NCBI GenBank assembly: GCA_031262625.1
Contig: JAISHJ010000080.1
Coordinates: 1-19,160, forward strand
Reading direction: 5' to 3'
Length of the DNA: 19,160 nucleotides
DNA from: Ruminococcus sp.
GTDB taxonomy: Bacteria > Bacillota > Clostridia > Oscillospirales > Ruminococcaceae
A program made the position numbers and the translations under genes. The notes below the pieces were generated by a model. That model had not been told where the DNA came from. It saw only the letters and a program-made list of their open reading frames with translations, and made no database searches. Positions 6,346-14,136 of this stretch are shown here, piece by piece (the first letter of the stretch is position 1; each line of letters opens with the position of its first letter).

Positions 6346-7368
6346 ATGAATAGAAAAAAACGCAGGCGCCATTCAAAAAGCATAGTAATCAAAACAGTCA
6401 CATATGTTGTACTAATCTTACTCCTGTTTTTACTGATAGTTTTTATCGTGTCACGCTTTGATAAGCCGCCCGAAGACGAAGTTTCCGACACCGGGATTAC
6501 CGCCGCCGACAGCAAAACTATAGGTACGGCTTCAAACTCTGTCGGCAGTCAGGGCGGCAATGAAAGCGAGATACTGATAATAACGACAGCAGAGGAGACG
6601 GAAGGTACTGATGAATTGGCTGATAATGAATGGGCTTTATACCTTGTAAACAACGAAAATTCCCTCCCCGCCGACTATGATAATACGCTTGAAAACGAAA
6701 TCGGGCTTACTCTCGTATTTTCGGACTATCGCGACTATTTTTTCGACGACCGCGCAGCACCCTACCTTATAAAAATGCTTGAAGACTCTGCCGAAGACGG
6801 CGTGAACCTTTATGTGGTCTCGACCTACCGCACACAGGAATATCAGCAAAACAACCTTGACAGCAGCGTTAACGACCGAATGGCGCAGGGTATGGACTAC
6901 GACACCGCCTATGCAGATGCCCTTGAAAGCGTTGCCCTCCCCGGGCACTCCGAGCATAACGCCGGGCTTGCCGCCGACATAATGACACCGTCATATACTT
7001 CAATGGAAGATGACGGCTTCAAGAACACCGAAGAATACGAATGGCTCAGTAAAAATGCCGCAAAGTACGGCTTTATCCTCCGTTACCCCGAAGGTAAGCA
7101 GAATGTTACGGGGATTATCTATGAGCCTTGGCATTATCGGTTCGTAGGAGTTTACCACGCAACAAAGATAGCCGAGAGCGGACTTACGCTCGAAGAATAT
7201 TTCAAGGAAAACGGCTGGGTTGACGAAAACGGCAAGGCTACGAAGCATCTCGGTCCTATCGCGGAGGATGTTCCTGCCGCAAATGATTCCCCGGCAGTTA
7301 CCCTGCCCCCCGACATGATTACCGTGACGGTTAATACCGAAATGGGCAATCCTATTTTAGTAGAATGA
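6346..7368 (+). CDS. Membrane-anchored D,D-carboxypeptidase, VanY type (peptidase M15B)
   Basis: This family removes the terminal D-Ala from peptidoglycan stem peptides outside the cell, using zinc. The 340 residues start with a basic segment (MNRKKRRRHSK), one membrane helix at about 13-37 with no clear cleavage site, then an acidic low-complexity linker (about 40-95). The M15B domain spans roughly 95-285. Visible motifs are STYRTQEYQ (159-167), PGHSEHNAGLAAD (199-211) giving zinc ligands His204 and Asp211, and EPWHYR (260-265) with catalytic Glu260 and third ligand His263. A Pro/Ala-rich C-terminal tail follows. There is no good ribosome site at the ATG (an AGGA lies 15 bases upstream, inside the mutase gene), so translation may depend on coupling. 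No vancomycin-resistance genes are nearby, so this is a housekeeping wall enzyme. Confidence 0.9.
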   Translation: MNRKKRRRHSKSIVIKTVTYVVLILLLFLLIVFIVSRFDKPPEDEVSDTGITAADSKTIGTASNSVGSQGGNESEILIITTAEETEGTDELADNEWALYLVNNENSLPADYDNTLENEIGLTLVFSDYRDYFFDDRAAPYLIKMLEDSAEDGVNLYVVSTYRTQEYQQNNLDSSVNDRMAQGMDYDTAYADALESVALPGHSEHNAGLAADIMTPSYTSMEDDGFKNTEEYEWLSKNAAKYGFILRYPEGKQNVTGIIYEPWHYRFVGVYHATKIAESGLTLEEYFKENGWVDENGKATKHLGPIAEDVPAANDSPAVTLPPDMITVTVNTEMGNPILVE

Positions 7369-7392
7369 AGACTTTGAGAGGAGTTATCATCT

Positions 7393-8133
7393 GTGAACCC
7401 GATAGTATGCGGAATAGTCCGTGCGGTTTTTCATCTTTGGTTTAACTTCTCCATTGAAGGTACGGAAAATATTCCGAAAGAGGGCGGCATAGTCATTGCT
7501 TCAAACCACCGCTCCTTCGCCGACGTTGTAGCTATAACCATTCCAATGAAACCTCCGCTGAAATATATGGCGCGTGACACGCTCTTTAAGAATAAGATTG
7601 TCTCGCTTTTCATCAGAATTCTCGGTGCATTTCCGGTTAAGCGTGATACAGCAAGCACCGAACTTTTCAAAACCTGCGATGAAATATTAAGGGCAGGTAA
7701 AAACCTCGTTATCTTCCCCGAAGGCACAAGGCAATATAAAAACAAAGTCGGCGCGGGGAAAGCGGGTGTAGCAATGATTGCGGCGCGTTCCGGCGCAGAC
7801 GTTCTCCCTTGCGGCATTATTTTTGAAGGCGAAAAGCTTCATTTCCGCTCGAAATTTACTATAAAATTCGGTCCGATTATCAAAGCCGACGAAATATCTG
7901 TAGACGGCACTTCATCAAAAGAAATGCGGAAAGTCCGCGACAGGATTATGAACGCCATCCGTGAGCTTGTTGAAGGCGGTGTGGTCAGTGCAGACAGTTC
8001 GGACGGCGTAGGCAAAACAGACGGTACGGACAGTTTGGGCAGTACAGACAATACAGGCGGCATGAGCAGTACGGACGGCAAGGTCGGCGTAGGCGGCAAG
8101 GACAATACAAGCGGAGACACCGATGCAATATGA
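7393..8133 (+). CDS. plsC: 1-acyl-sn-glycerol-3-phosphate acyltransferase with a low-complexity tail
   Basis: PlsC acylates lysophosphatidate to phosphatidate at the membrane, the second step of phospholipid synthesis. The 246-residue product has the catalytic NHRSFAD (38-44, HX4D with His39 and Asp44) and FPEGTR (108-113), plus motif LGAFPVKRD (77-85). The enzyme domain ends near residue 195. A tail of about 48 residues made almost only of Gly, Ser, Thr, Asp and Lys follows, with recurring STDN/STDG/GKDN units; this is not typical of PlsC. The start is GTG at 7393, with GAGAGGAG about ten bases upstream. The stop overlaps the ispH-S1 start as ATGA. The plsC-ispH-S1 order is common in Clostridia, usually with cmk in front; here cmk is missing and a VanY-type gene precedes. 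Confidence 0.95.
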   Translation: MNPIVCGIVRAVFHLWFNFSIEGTENIPKEGGIVIASNHRSFADVVAITIPMKPPLKYMARDTLFKNKIVSLFIRILGAFPVKRDTASTELFKTCDEILRAGKNLVIFPEGTRQYKNKVGAGKAGVAMIAARSGADVLPCGIIFEGEKLHFRSKFTIKFGPIIKADEISVDGTSSKEMRKVRDRIMNAIRELVEGGVVSADSSDGVGKTDGTDSLGSTDNTGGMSSTDGKVGVGGKDNTSGDTDAI

Positions 8134-10232
8134 AATATAAAATTATCGTCGATAAATACGCCGGATTCTGTTTTGGTGTATCAAGAGCGATTGCGCTTGC
8201 GGAAAGCTGCCTTTCGGAAACTAATCACGGCAGCATCTACACATACGGCAATATTATCCATAACGCACGGGTCGTGAATTCTCTCCGTGAAAAAGGCGTA
8301 ATCTCAATCGAACATGAAGATTTCACGAAGCTAACCTCCTCCGACACCGTAGTAATCCGCTCACACGGCGTTCCGGCAGAAATCTTCCGAGAATTATCCG
8401 AAATCGGTGTTAATATCGTTGACGGGACCTGTCCGTTTGTTAAAAAAATCCACAATATTGTTTCGGAATATTCATCATTAGGTTACGAAATTATTATTTT
8501 CGGTGACAAACGTCATGCCGAAATAATCGGTATTGTGGGAAATTGCCAAAACACTTCTCATATTTACGCCGATTTTAACGAATTTTTAGACAAAACCGAC
8601 AATTTTAAATATTTTTTTCAAAAAAAGCTTGCTTTTATCTCTCAAACAACCTATAATATAATAGACTGGGAAGAAACTACTTCTAAAATAAACGCTCATT
8701 CCTCCGATTTTACAGATTTGAAGGTTTTTAACACCATCTGCGATGCTACAAAAAACAGACAGAACGGTGCAAAAAAGCTTTCTGAAATCTGCGATATTAC
8801 TGTTGTTGTGGGTGACAATTCCAGCTCAAATACAAGAAAACTTTACGATATCTGTGCCGGTAATTCTCCCGGCAGCGCTTATATCACAGACGGTTTTGAT
8901 TTGACAAATTTCAGGCGGCGTGCATCCGAGCTTATCTCTGTGCTTTCCCGCCAACCTGATACCCCCGGTAAAACTCTGACCGTGGGTATTACCGCCGGAG
9001 CTTCCGCTCCGCGCGAAGTTATCGAGGAGGTAATTAAAGCAATGGACGATTCAATCAAGGATGTTATGCAGGGCACAGAGGTGCAAAAGACAGAAGAGGT
9101 ACAGGACACTGGAGCGGCAGATAATACCGCCGACGAAAGCTTTGAATCAATGTTAAACGCAAGCCTTAACAGACGCGTACATAAAGGTAATCGCGTCGAA
9201 GGTATTATTACTGGCTTCCATAATAATGAAGTTACCGTAGATATAGGCACAAAGCAGACAGGTTTCGTTCCTCTCGAAGATTTTGCCGAAATTCCCGATG
9301 AAGACCCTAAAAACAGCGTAAAAATCGGCAGTTCGGTTGAACTCATCGTTACTCAGGTTAACGATGCCGAAGGGTGGGTAACTCTCTCAAAATCTAAGGC
9401 AGATGCTCGTTCAGGCTATGAACGTCTTGAAAAAGCTCTTAATAACGATGAGATTTTGGATGCGGTTATTACCGGTGTCGTTAAGGGCGGCGTTGTCGCA
9501 ACAATTAAAGGCGTTCGCGTGTTTATCCCCGCTTCCCACAGCGGTATTCGTACCGCTAAGGGTGACGAAAACGCTGAAAATGCTCTTAACGCGCTCTTTA
9601 AACAGAACGTCAGAATTAAGATTATAGAACTTGACGAAAAGCGCAATAAAGCTGTAGGTTCAATCCGCGAAGCTATGAATGCGGAGCGCGGCGCTGCAAA
9701 AGATAAATTCTGGGAAAGCGCAGAAGTCGGGAAGACTTATACCGGCGTTGTGAGGAGTACTACTGCTTATGGTGCATTCGTTGACCTCGGCGGCGTTGAC
9801 GGTATGATTCACCTTTCCGAACTCTCATGGGATAAGGTTACTCATCCTTCACAGGTTGTGAAGGTAGGCGACAGCGTTGACGTTACCATAAAGGCTCTCG
9901 ACCGTGAAAAGAACCGTGTTTCTTTAAGCTATAAAGACCCGAACGGCGATCCTTTCACAAACTTTACGGCAAATTATGAAGTAGGAATGGACGTTCCCGT
10001 TAAGGTTGTTTCTATCGCTTCTTTCGGAGCATTTGCGGAAATTATCCCCGGGGTTGACGGACTTATCCATGTCTCTCAATTTTCCGGCAATGCTCTTAAA
10101 AAAGACGATGAAGTTACTGCCCGTATCACTGAAATTGACGCTGACAGAAAGCGTATCAGCCTTTCACTCCGTGCAATTGATGTTCCGGTTGACGAAAATG
10201 TTCCTTATGTTATCCCCGAAGAAACAGAATAA
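8130..10232 (+). CDS. ispH: Fusion of IspH (HMBPP reductase) and ribosomal protein S1
   Basis: One 700-residue frame joins two proteins. Residues 1-305 are IspH, the 4Fe-4S enzyme making IPP and DMAPP from HMBPP in the MEP pathway. Cluster cysteines are Cys14 (GFCFGV), Cys101 (GTCPFV) and Cys204 (TICDAT); substrate residues include His44, His79, HAEIIG (129-134) with catalytic Glu131, and SSSNT (231-235). After an acidic linker (about 305-345) come four S1/OB domains at about 349-422, 437-513, 532-602 and 617-683; the third and fourth have the classic GAFV/GAFAE and GLIHVS/GMIHLS motifs. S1 binds mRNA on the 30S subunit. The fusion is known in Clostridia and the frame is clean. ATG overlaps the plsC stop (ATGA). 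A terminator follows. Confidence 0.96.
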   Translation: MKYKIIVDKYAGFCFGVSRAIALAESCLSETNHGSIYTYGNIIHNARVVNSLREKGVISIEHEDFTKLTSSDTVVIRSHGVPAEIFRELSEIGVNIVDGTCPFVKKIHNIVSEYSSLGYEIIIFGDKRHAEIIGIVGNCQNTSHIYADFNEFLDKTDNFKYFFQKKLAFISQTTYNIIDWEETTSKINAHSSDFTDLKVFNTICDATKNRQNGAKKLSEICDITVVVGDNSSSNTRKLYDICAGNSPGSAYITDGFDLTNFRRRASELISVLSRQPDTPGKTLTVGITAGASAPREVIEEVIKAMDDSIKDVMQGTEVQKTEEVQDTGAADNTADESFESMLNASLNRRVHKGNRVEGIITGFHNNEVTVDIGTKQTGFVPLEDFAEIPDEDPKNSVKIGSSVELIVTQVNDAEGWVTLSKSKADARSGYERLEKALNNDEILDAVITGVVKGGVVATIKGVRVFIPASHSGIRTAKGDENAENALNALFKQNVRIKIIELDEKRNKAVGSIREAMNAERGAAKDKFWESAEVGKTYTGVVRSTTAYGAFVDLGGVDGMIHLSELSWDKVTHPSQVVKVGDSVDVTIKALDREKNRVSLSYKDPNGDPFTNFTANYEVGMDVPVKVVSIASFGAFAEIIPGVDGLIHVSQFSGNALKKDDEVTARITEIDADRKRISLSLRAIDVPVDENVPYVIPEETE

Positions 10233-10239
10233 TTTATAT

Positions 10240-10270
10240 AAGCGCGAAGAAAACTTCGCGCTTTATTTAT
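10240..10270 (+). terminator. Rho-independent terminator after ispH-S1
   Basis: AAGCGCGAAG (10240-10249) and CTTCGCGCTT (10254-10263) form a perfect 10-bp stem with an AAAA loop, followed by TATTTATG. The T-tract is short and interrupted, but position, eight bases after the stop codon and before a new promoter, supports termination. Confidence 0.8.
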
Positions 10271-10281
10271 GTAACATAGGC

Positions 10282-10310
10282 TTGACAATAAGACAGAATT
10301 ATGTTATAAT
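10282..10310 (+). promoter_or_regulatory. Consensus extended -10 promoter of the pyr/car operon
   Basis: TTGACA (10282-10287) and TATAAT (10305-10310) match consensus exactly with a 17-bp spacer, and TGT before the -10 box adds an extended -10 element. The start should be near 10317, leaving about 24 nt to the pyrC ATG. That is too short for a PyrR-type attenuator or a riboswitch, so control, if any, would be by initiation, start-site choice or the enzymes themselves. Confidence 0.93.
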
Positions 10311-10340
10311 TATTAAAATGGGATAGAAGAGGTTAAAATA

Positions 10341-11414
10341 ATGGCATTGGTAAAAATCCCCGCTTTATTTGACCTGCACGTACACTTTCGCGACCCGGGT
10401 TTTACCGGCAAAGAAGATATATTTTCCGGAGCGGCGGCGATGAAAGCCGGCGGCTATTCAGGAGTTGTCTGTATGCCGAATACCTCTCCGCCTATTGACA
10501 ACGAAGAAACAATAAATTATATCCACAAAAAAAGCATGGGGCTCGGTGTAAATATCTACCCTGCCGCCTGTATAACTAAAGGAATGAAGGGCGAAGAACT
10601 TGCGGACTATGCAATGTATAATCGTCTCGGGATAAAGATTATCACCGACGACGGCAAGCCTGTTAAGAATAATGAACTTATGCGGAAAGCCTTCATAGAA
10701 GCTTCTAAACATAACCTTCTTATCGCCGACCACTGTGAAGACCTCGATATAATAGACGGCGGAATTATTAACAAAGGTGAAGTTTCGGAAAAATTAGCTG
10801 TTAAGGGTATGGACAGACTTTCGGAGGACCTTATTACCGCAAGAGATATTATCTTAGCGGCGGAACTTGAGACGAGAGTACATATCTGCCATGTTTCGAC
10901 CGAAACTTCGGTAGAGATTATCCGTGCCGCTAAGGCTAAGGGCGTTAAGGTTACGGCGGAGACTGCTCCCCATTATTTTATCTTCACCGACGAGAAACTT
11001 TTAGCTAAAGATGCCGACTACCGCATGAATCCCCCGCTTCGTACAGAGCGTGACAGGGAAGCGATAGAAGCCGCGGTGATTGACGGAACGATAGACTGTA
11101 TCTGCACCGACCATGCTCCGCATATGCCCTCCGAAAAAGCGGATTTTTATACTGCTCCTAACGGTGTAATCGGGCTTGAAACAGCTTTCGCGGCGGCGTA
11201 TACTTATCTTGTAAAAACAGGAAAGATACCGCTTGAAAGACTTACAGAACTTATGTCAACTAAGCCTCGCAAGATTTACGGATTACCGCCGACAAGCAAA
11301 TACGTTCACTTCGACCTTGACGAAAGTTATATAGTAAACCCGGAAGATATGAAATCTAAGGGACGAAACTGCGTTTTTAAGGGTGAACGGTTATACGGTG
11401 TTTTGAAAAATTAA
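10341..11414 (+). CDS. pyrC: Dihydroorotase, short form
   Basis: Dihydroorotase cyclises N-carbamoyl-aspartate to dihydroorotate, the third step of UMP synthesis, using a two-metal amidohydrolase barrel. Metal-site residues are visible: DLHVHFRDPG (11-20, His13 and His15), TDDGKP (102-107, Asp), DHCED (130-134, His131), VHICHVST (180-187, His184) and TDHAPH (256-261, Asp257). MPNTSPP (45-51) is also typical. The product is 357 residues against about 420-430 for the Bacillus type: it starts almost at the first metal motif, lacking most of the N-terminal strands of the beta-sandwich, and the C-terminus is also short. The ATG at 10341 has AGAAGAGG upstream and the promoter lies immediately before, so the start cannot be far upstream. 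First gene of the pyrimidine operon. Confidence 0.93.
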   Translation: MALVKIPALFDLHVHFRDPGFTGKEDIFSGAAAMKAGGYSGVVCMPNTSPPIDNEETINYIHKKSMGLGVNIYPAACITKGMKGEELADYAMYNRLGIKIITDDGKPVKNNELMRKAFIEASKHNLLIADHCEDLDIIDGGIINKGEVSEKLAVKGMDRLSEDLITARDIILAAELETRVHICHVSTETSVEIIRAAKAKGVKVTAETAPHYFIFTDEKLLAKDADYRMNPPLRTERDREAIEAAVIDGTIDCICTDHAPHMPSEKADFYTAPNGVIGLETAFAAAYTYLVKTGKIPLERLTELMSTKPRKIYGLPPTSKYVHFDLDESYIVNPEDMKSKGRNCVFKGERLYGVLKN

Positions 11415-11440
11415 TGATAAATTTTGTGGAGGAATAATTA

Positions 11441-12355
11441 ATGTCTTTTAGCAGGCTTATTTCGGGAATTAAAAGAATGAATAACCCGACGGTTGCGGGA
11501 CTTGACCCGAAGCTTGATTTTATCCCCGAACATATTAAAAACAAATCCTTTTCGCTTTACGGTGAAACTCTCGCCGGAGCGGCAGATGCGCTCTTACAGT
11601 TTAATATCGGGCTTATAGATGCTCTTTATGATATAGTCCCGGCGGTTAAGCCGCAATCGGCATATTATGAAATGTACGGCTATGAAGGTGAAAAAGCACT
11701 TACGAAAACTATTCGTTACGCCGCCTCGAAGGGAATGTTCGTAATTCTTGACGGAAAGCGTAATGACATCGGACCTACCGCTTCCGCTTATGCGGCGGCT
11801 TATCTCGGCGAAACTGCTGTCGGCAATTCATCTGTTTCCGCGTTCGGCGCAGATGCTTTGACAGTAAACGGCTACCTCGGAACAGACGGACTTACACCCT
11901 TTACCGATATATGTAAAACTAACGACAAGGGTATATTTGTACTTGTAAAAACTTCAAACAAATCTTCCGGCGAACTTCAGGACAAGAAGCTTGAAGATGA
12001 AACGGTTTACGAATTCATGGGGCAGATGTGCGAAACCCTTGGTGCTGACACGATTGACGAATATGGCTACAGCGCAGTCGGCGCGGTAGTAGGCGCAACT
12101 TACCCTGAACAGCTTACAGAACTTCGTAAAAAGCTGCCGCATACGTTCTTCCTCGTCCCCGGATACGGTGCGCAGGGCGGCGGAGCAGCAGGACTTCGCG
12201 GTGCGTTTGATAAAAACGGACTGGGCGCAGTTGTTAACTCCTCAAGAGCGATAATGTGTGCTTATAAAACCGAAAATGCTCCCGGAGAGGCTTTTGCAGA
12301 AGCTGCAAGGCGCGAAGCAATCCGCATGAGAGAAGACATTAACGCGAATATATAG
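11441..12355 (+). CDS. pyrF: Orotidine 5'-phosphate decarboxylase, long type
   Basis: PyrF decarboxylates OMP to UMP, the last step of de novo pyrimidine synthesis. The 304-residue product belongs to the longer class (about 270-310, as in actinobacteria and many Clostridia) rather than the 230-residue Bacillus class. The catalytic DGKRNDIG is at 104-111 (Asp104, Lys106, Asp109). NPTVAGLDPKLDFIP (15-29) is the N-terminal substrate loop, and FFLVPGYGAQGGG near residues 236-248 is the phosphate-binding region. ATG at 11441 follows GGAGGAAT. It lies 26 bp after pyrC with no terminator between, so it is probably cotranscribed. Confidence 0.95.
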   Translation: MSFSRLISGIKRMNNPTVAGLDPKLDFIPEHIKNKSFSLYGETLAGAADALLQFNIGLIDALYDIVPAVKPQSAYYEMYGYEGEKALTKTIRYAASKGMFVILDGKRNDIGPTASAYAAAYLGETAVGNSSVSAFGADALTVNGYLGTDGLTPFTDICKTNDKGIFVLVKTSNKSSGELQDKKLEDETVYEFMGQMCETLGADTIDEYGYSAVGAVVGATYPEQLTELRKKLPHTFFLVPGYGAQGGGAAGLRGAFDKNGLGAVVNSSRAIMCAYKTENAPGEAFAEAARREAIRMREDINANI

Positions 12356-12471
12356 CGGACAGAAGAAAACCGACAGACAAAAATAAGTTTATATACGGCG
12401 GACAAAAAAGATGGTCGGTTAAAATAAAGCAGACAAAAATCAGCGAAAATTAAAAAGGTAACTGTAAAAAT
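12356..12471 (+). other. A-rich spacer between pyrF and carA with direct and inverted repeats
   Basis: No gene is seen in these 116 bp. CAGACAAAAAT occurs twice (12374-12384 and 12430-12440, 56 bp apart), with similar GGACAGAAG and GGACAAAAAAG sequences nearby. AACCGAC (12368-12374) and GTCGGTT (12414-12420) are inverted 7-bp repeats that could close a large loop. No convincing promoter or terminator is visible. The carA ribosome site AAAAAGGTAA lies at the end. It is the longest gap in the pyr/car operon, so internal regulation is possible. Confidence 0.4.
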
Positions 12472-13560
12472 ATGCTTAGTAAAAATAAAAAAGCTTACAT
12501 AATGCTTGCGGACGGCACTATTTATAACGGTTTTTCTTTCGGTGCAGAGGGCGAGAAAATCGGGGAGATTGTCTTTGCAACCGGAATGACAGGCTACGCC
12601 GAGACACTTACCGACCCCTCCTATTTCGGACAGATTGTTACTCAGACATTCCCATTAATCGGAAACTACGGGATAAATCCCGAGGATTTCGAGTCGGAAA
12701 AGTCTGTGGTTTCGGGATATATTGTTCGTGAGTACTGTGAAAATCCGTCAAATTTCCGCTGTGAAGGCGATATTGACAGTTTCCTAAAATCCCAAAATGT
12801 CATAGGCATATATGGAATTGACACGCGTTCGCTGACGAAAAAAATCCGCGAACACGGTGTAATGAACGGTGTAATTACCACGAATGAAATTACAGACAAA
12901 GATGAATTACTTGCGAAAATAAATGCGTATACTATAAAGGATGCCGTTTTATCGGTAACTATAGCAGAGAAGCGTGAATATTCTACAGACAATAAATATT
13001 CCGTTGTGCTTTACGACTACGGGTATAAATATAACATCAGACGGGAACTCGAAAAGCGCGGCTGTAAGGTTACCGTTGTTCCGGGGCTTACCCCTGCAGA
13101 AGAAGTTTTAGCGATGAAGCCGGACGGAATAATGCTCTCGAACGGTCCGGGCGACCCTTCGGAAAATACTATTCCCATCGAAAACCTCAAAAAACTCAAA
13201 AATACAAATATACCGATATTCGGAATCTGTCTCGGGCATCAGCTTATGGCACTTGCCTCCGGGGCGAAAACCGAAAAGCTTAAATACGGTCACCGCGGCG
13301 CTAATCAGCCTGTGAAGGATATTATCCACGACCGCACCTTCGTAACATCACAAAATCACGGCTATGCGGTAGTGAACGACAGTGTACCCGAAAACTGCGG
13401 CAAAGTTTCCCACATTAACGCAAACGACGGCTCTTGCGAAGGAATTATCTACTCCGACAGCAACTGCTTCACAGTACAATTCCACCCCGAAGCCTGCGGC
13501 GGTCCTCACGACACAGCTTATCTTTTTGATGAGTTTGTGGGGAGGATGGAGGAGAAATAA
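12472..13560 (+). CDS. carA: Carbamoyl-phosphate synthase small (glutaminase) subunit
   Basis: CarA hydrolyses glutamine and passes ammonia through a tunnel to CarB, giving carbamoyl phosphate for pyrimidines and arginine. The 362-residue product has the N-terminal CarA domain (about 8-150, with ATGMTGYAETLTDPSYFGQI) and a class I glutamine amidotransferase domain (about 175-360). The catalytic triad is Cys253 (GICLGHQ), His338 and Glu340 (QFHPEA); SNGPGDP is at 223-229. ATG at 12472 has AAGGTAA upstream. Its TAA overlaps the next ATG by one base (TAATG), and GGAGGAG for that gene lies within its last codons. The usual neighbour carB is separated by two small genes. Confidence 0.97.
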   Translation: MLSKNKKAYIMLADGTIYNGFSFGAEGEKIGEIVFATGMTGYAETLTDPSYFGQIVTQTFPLIGNYGINPEDFESEKSVVSGYIVREYCENPSNFRCEGDIDSFLKSQNVIGIYGIDTRSLTKKIREHGVMNGVITTNEITDKDELLAKINAYTIKDAVLSVTIAEKREYSTDNKYSVVLYDYGYKYNIRRELEKRGCKVTVVPGLTPAEEVLAMKPDGIMLSNGPGDPSENTIPIENLKKLKNTNIPIFGICLGHQLMALASGAKTEKLKYGHRGANQPVKDIIHDRTFVTSQNHGYAVVNDSVPENCGKVSHINANDGSCEGIIYSDSNCFTVQFHPEACGGPHDTAYLFDEFVGRMEEK

Positions 13561-13826
13561 TGCCGGCGATAAGTTATTTTTATGGAATAACAATAAAAAT
13601 GTATTCCGAAGCAAATGGTAAACATCATATACCTCACTTCCACGCAGAGTACCAAGATTATGAAGCTTCATACGATTTTGATGGTGAACTGCTTGATGGA
13701 AAGCTTCCGAATAAGCAGCATAAAATAGTTTCAGCTTGGGCAGCAATACACAAAGATAAATTGGATACTTGCTGGGAATTATTATCGAAAAAAGCCGGAT
13801 TCATCAAAATACCACCCATCAAGTAA
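13560..13826 (+). CDS. DUF4160 protein
   Basis: An 88-residue product matching the DUF4160 pattern: PAISYFYGITIKMY at the start, HHIPHFHAEYQDYEA (22-36, with the hallmark PHFHA at 25-29), then an acidic stretch and LPNKQHKIVSAWAAIHKDKLDTCWELL. The function is unknown. DUF4160 genes commonly occur directly before DUF2442 genes, as here, and the pair is often listed as a putative toxin-antitoxin module, which I cannot confirm. The His-rich motif suggests metal binding (inference). It is tightly built into the operon: ATG overlaps the carA stop (TAATG), GGAGGAG lies just upstream inside carA, and its own stop again overlaps an ATG (13826). The sequence is visibly more AT-rich than carA and carB, suggesting later acquisition. 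Confidence 0.9.
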   Translation: MPAISYFYGITIKMYSEANGKHHIPHFHAEYQDYEASYDFDGELLDGKLPNKQHKIVSAWAAIHKDKLDTCWELLSKKAGFIKIPPIK

Positions 13827-13837
13827 TGAGGTTTTTT

Positions 13838-14119
13838 ATGGAGTATAAATATATAACACCGAAAGTAGAGTCTATTCAACCATTAAATGATTATAAGATT
13901 TTCATACGTTTTAAAACGGGTGAAAAAAAAGTATTTGATGCTTCTTCCTATATTGAAGTCGGAAAATGGTATGCTGATCTTGCGGATATATCTTACTTTA
14001 ACTCAGTTCATGTTGCCGGCAGTACAATAGAATGGCCAAACGGTCAAGACATAGCGCCGGAGGATTTATACTACGATTCTGTTCCGGTTGACGAATATAA
14101 CTCACAGATTAATCTATAA
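13838..14119 (+). CDS. DUF2442 protein, partner of the DUF4160 gene
   Basis: A 93-residue product with the DUF2442 pattern: PKVESIQPLNDYKIFIRFKTGEKKVFDASSYIE (8-40), then YFNSVHVAGSTIEWPNGQDIAPEDLYYDS (53-81) with the hallmark EWPNGQDI. Function is unknown; members are small beta-rich proteins found after DUF4160 genes and sometimes annotated as antitoxin-like. I chose ATG 13838 because TGAGG precedes it by six bases; an in-frame ATG at 13826 overlapping the DUF4160 stop (TAATG) would add four residues. A still longer frame from 13769 would run through DUF4160 and is unlikely. carB starts 17 bp later. The C-terminus (about 82-93) is polar and outside the core family pattern. Confidence 0.88.
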   Translation: MEYKYITPKVESIQPLNDYKIFIRFKTGEKKVFDASSYIEVGKWYADLADISYFNSVHVAGSTIEWPNGQDIAPEDLYYDSVPVDEYNSQINL

Positions 14120-14136
14120 TCTAACGGAGAATAAAA

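Noticed and set aside
6346..7368. Vancomycin-resistance vanY gene
   Set aside because: The domain is VanY-like, but no vanHAX, vanRS or other resistance genes lie nearby; it sits among housekeeping genes.
10006..10326. 106-residue frame spanning the end of ispH-S1 and the pyrC promoter
   Set aside because: It is in a different frame within the S1 domain, crosses a terminator and promoter, and shows no family features.
10264..10340. PyrR attenuator or uracil-responsive leader before pyrC
   Set aside because: The predicted leader is about 24 nt with no anti-terminator or terminator stems between the promoter and ATG.
13769..13837. Longer N-terminus for the DUF2442 protein
   Set aside because: It would overlap DUF4160 heavily in another frame with no ribosome site; the family pattern starts at about 13838 and TGAGG precedes that ATG.
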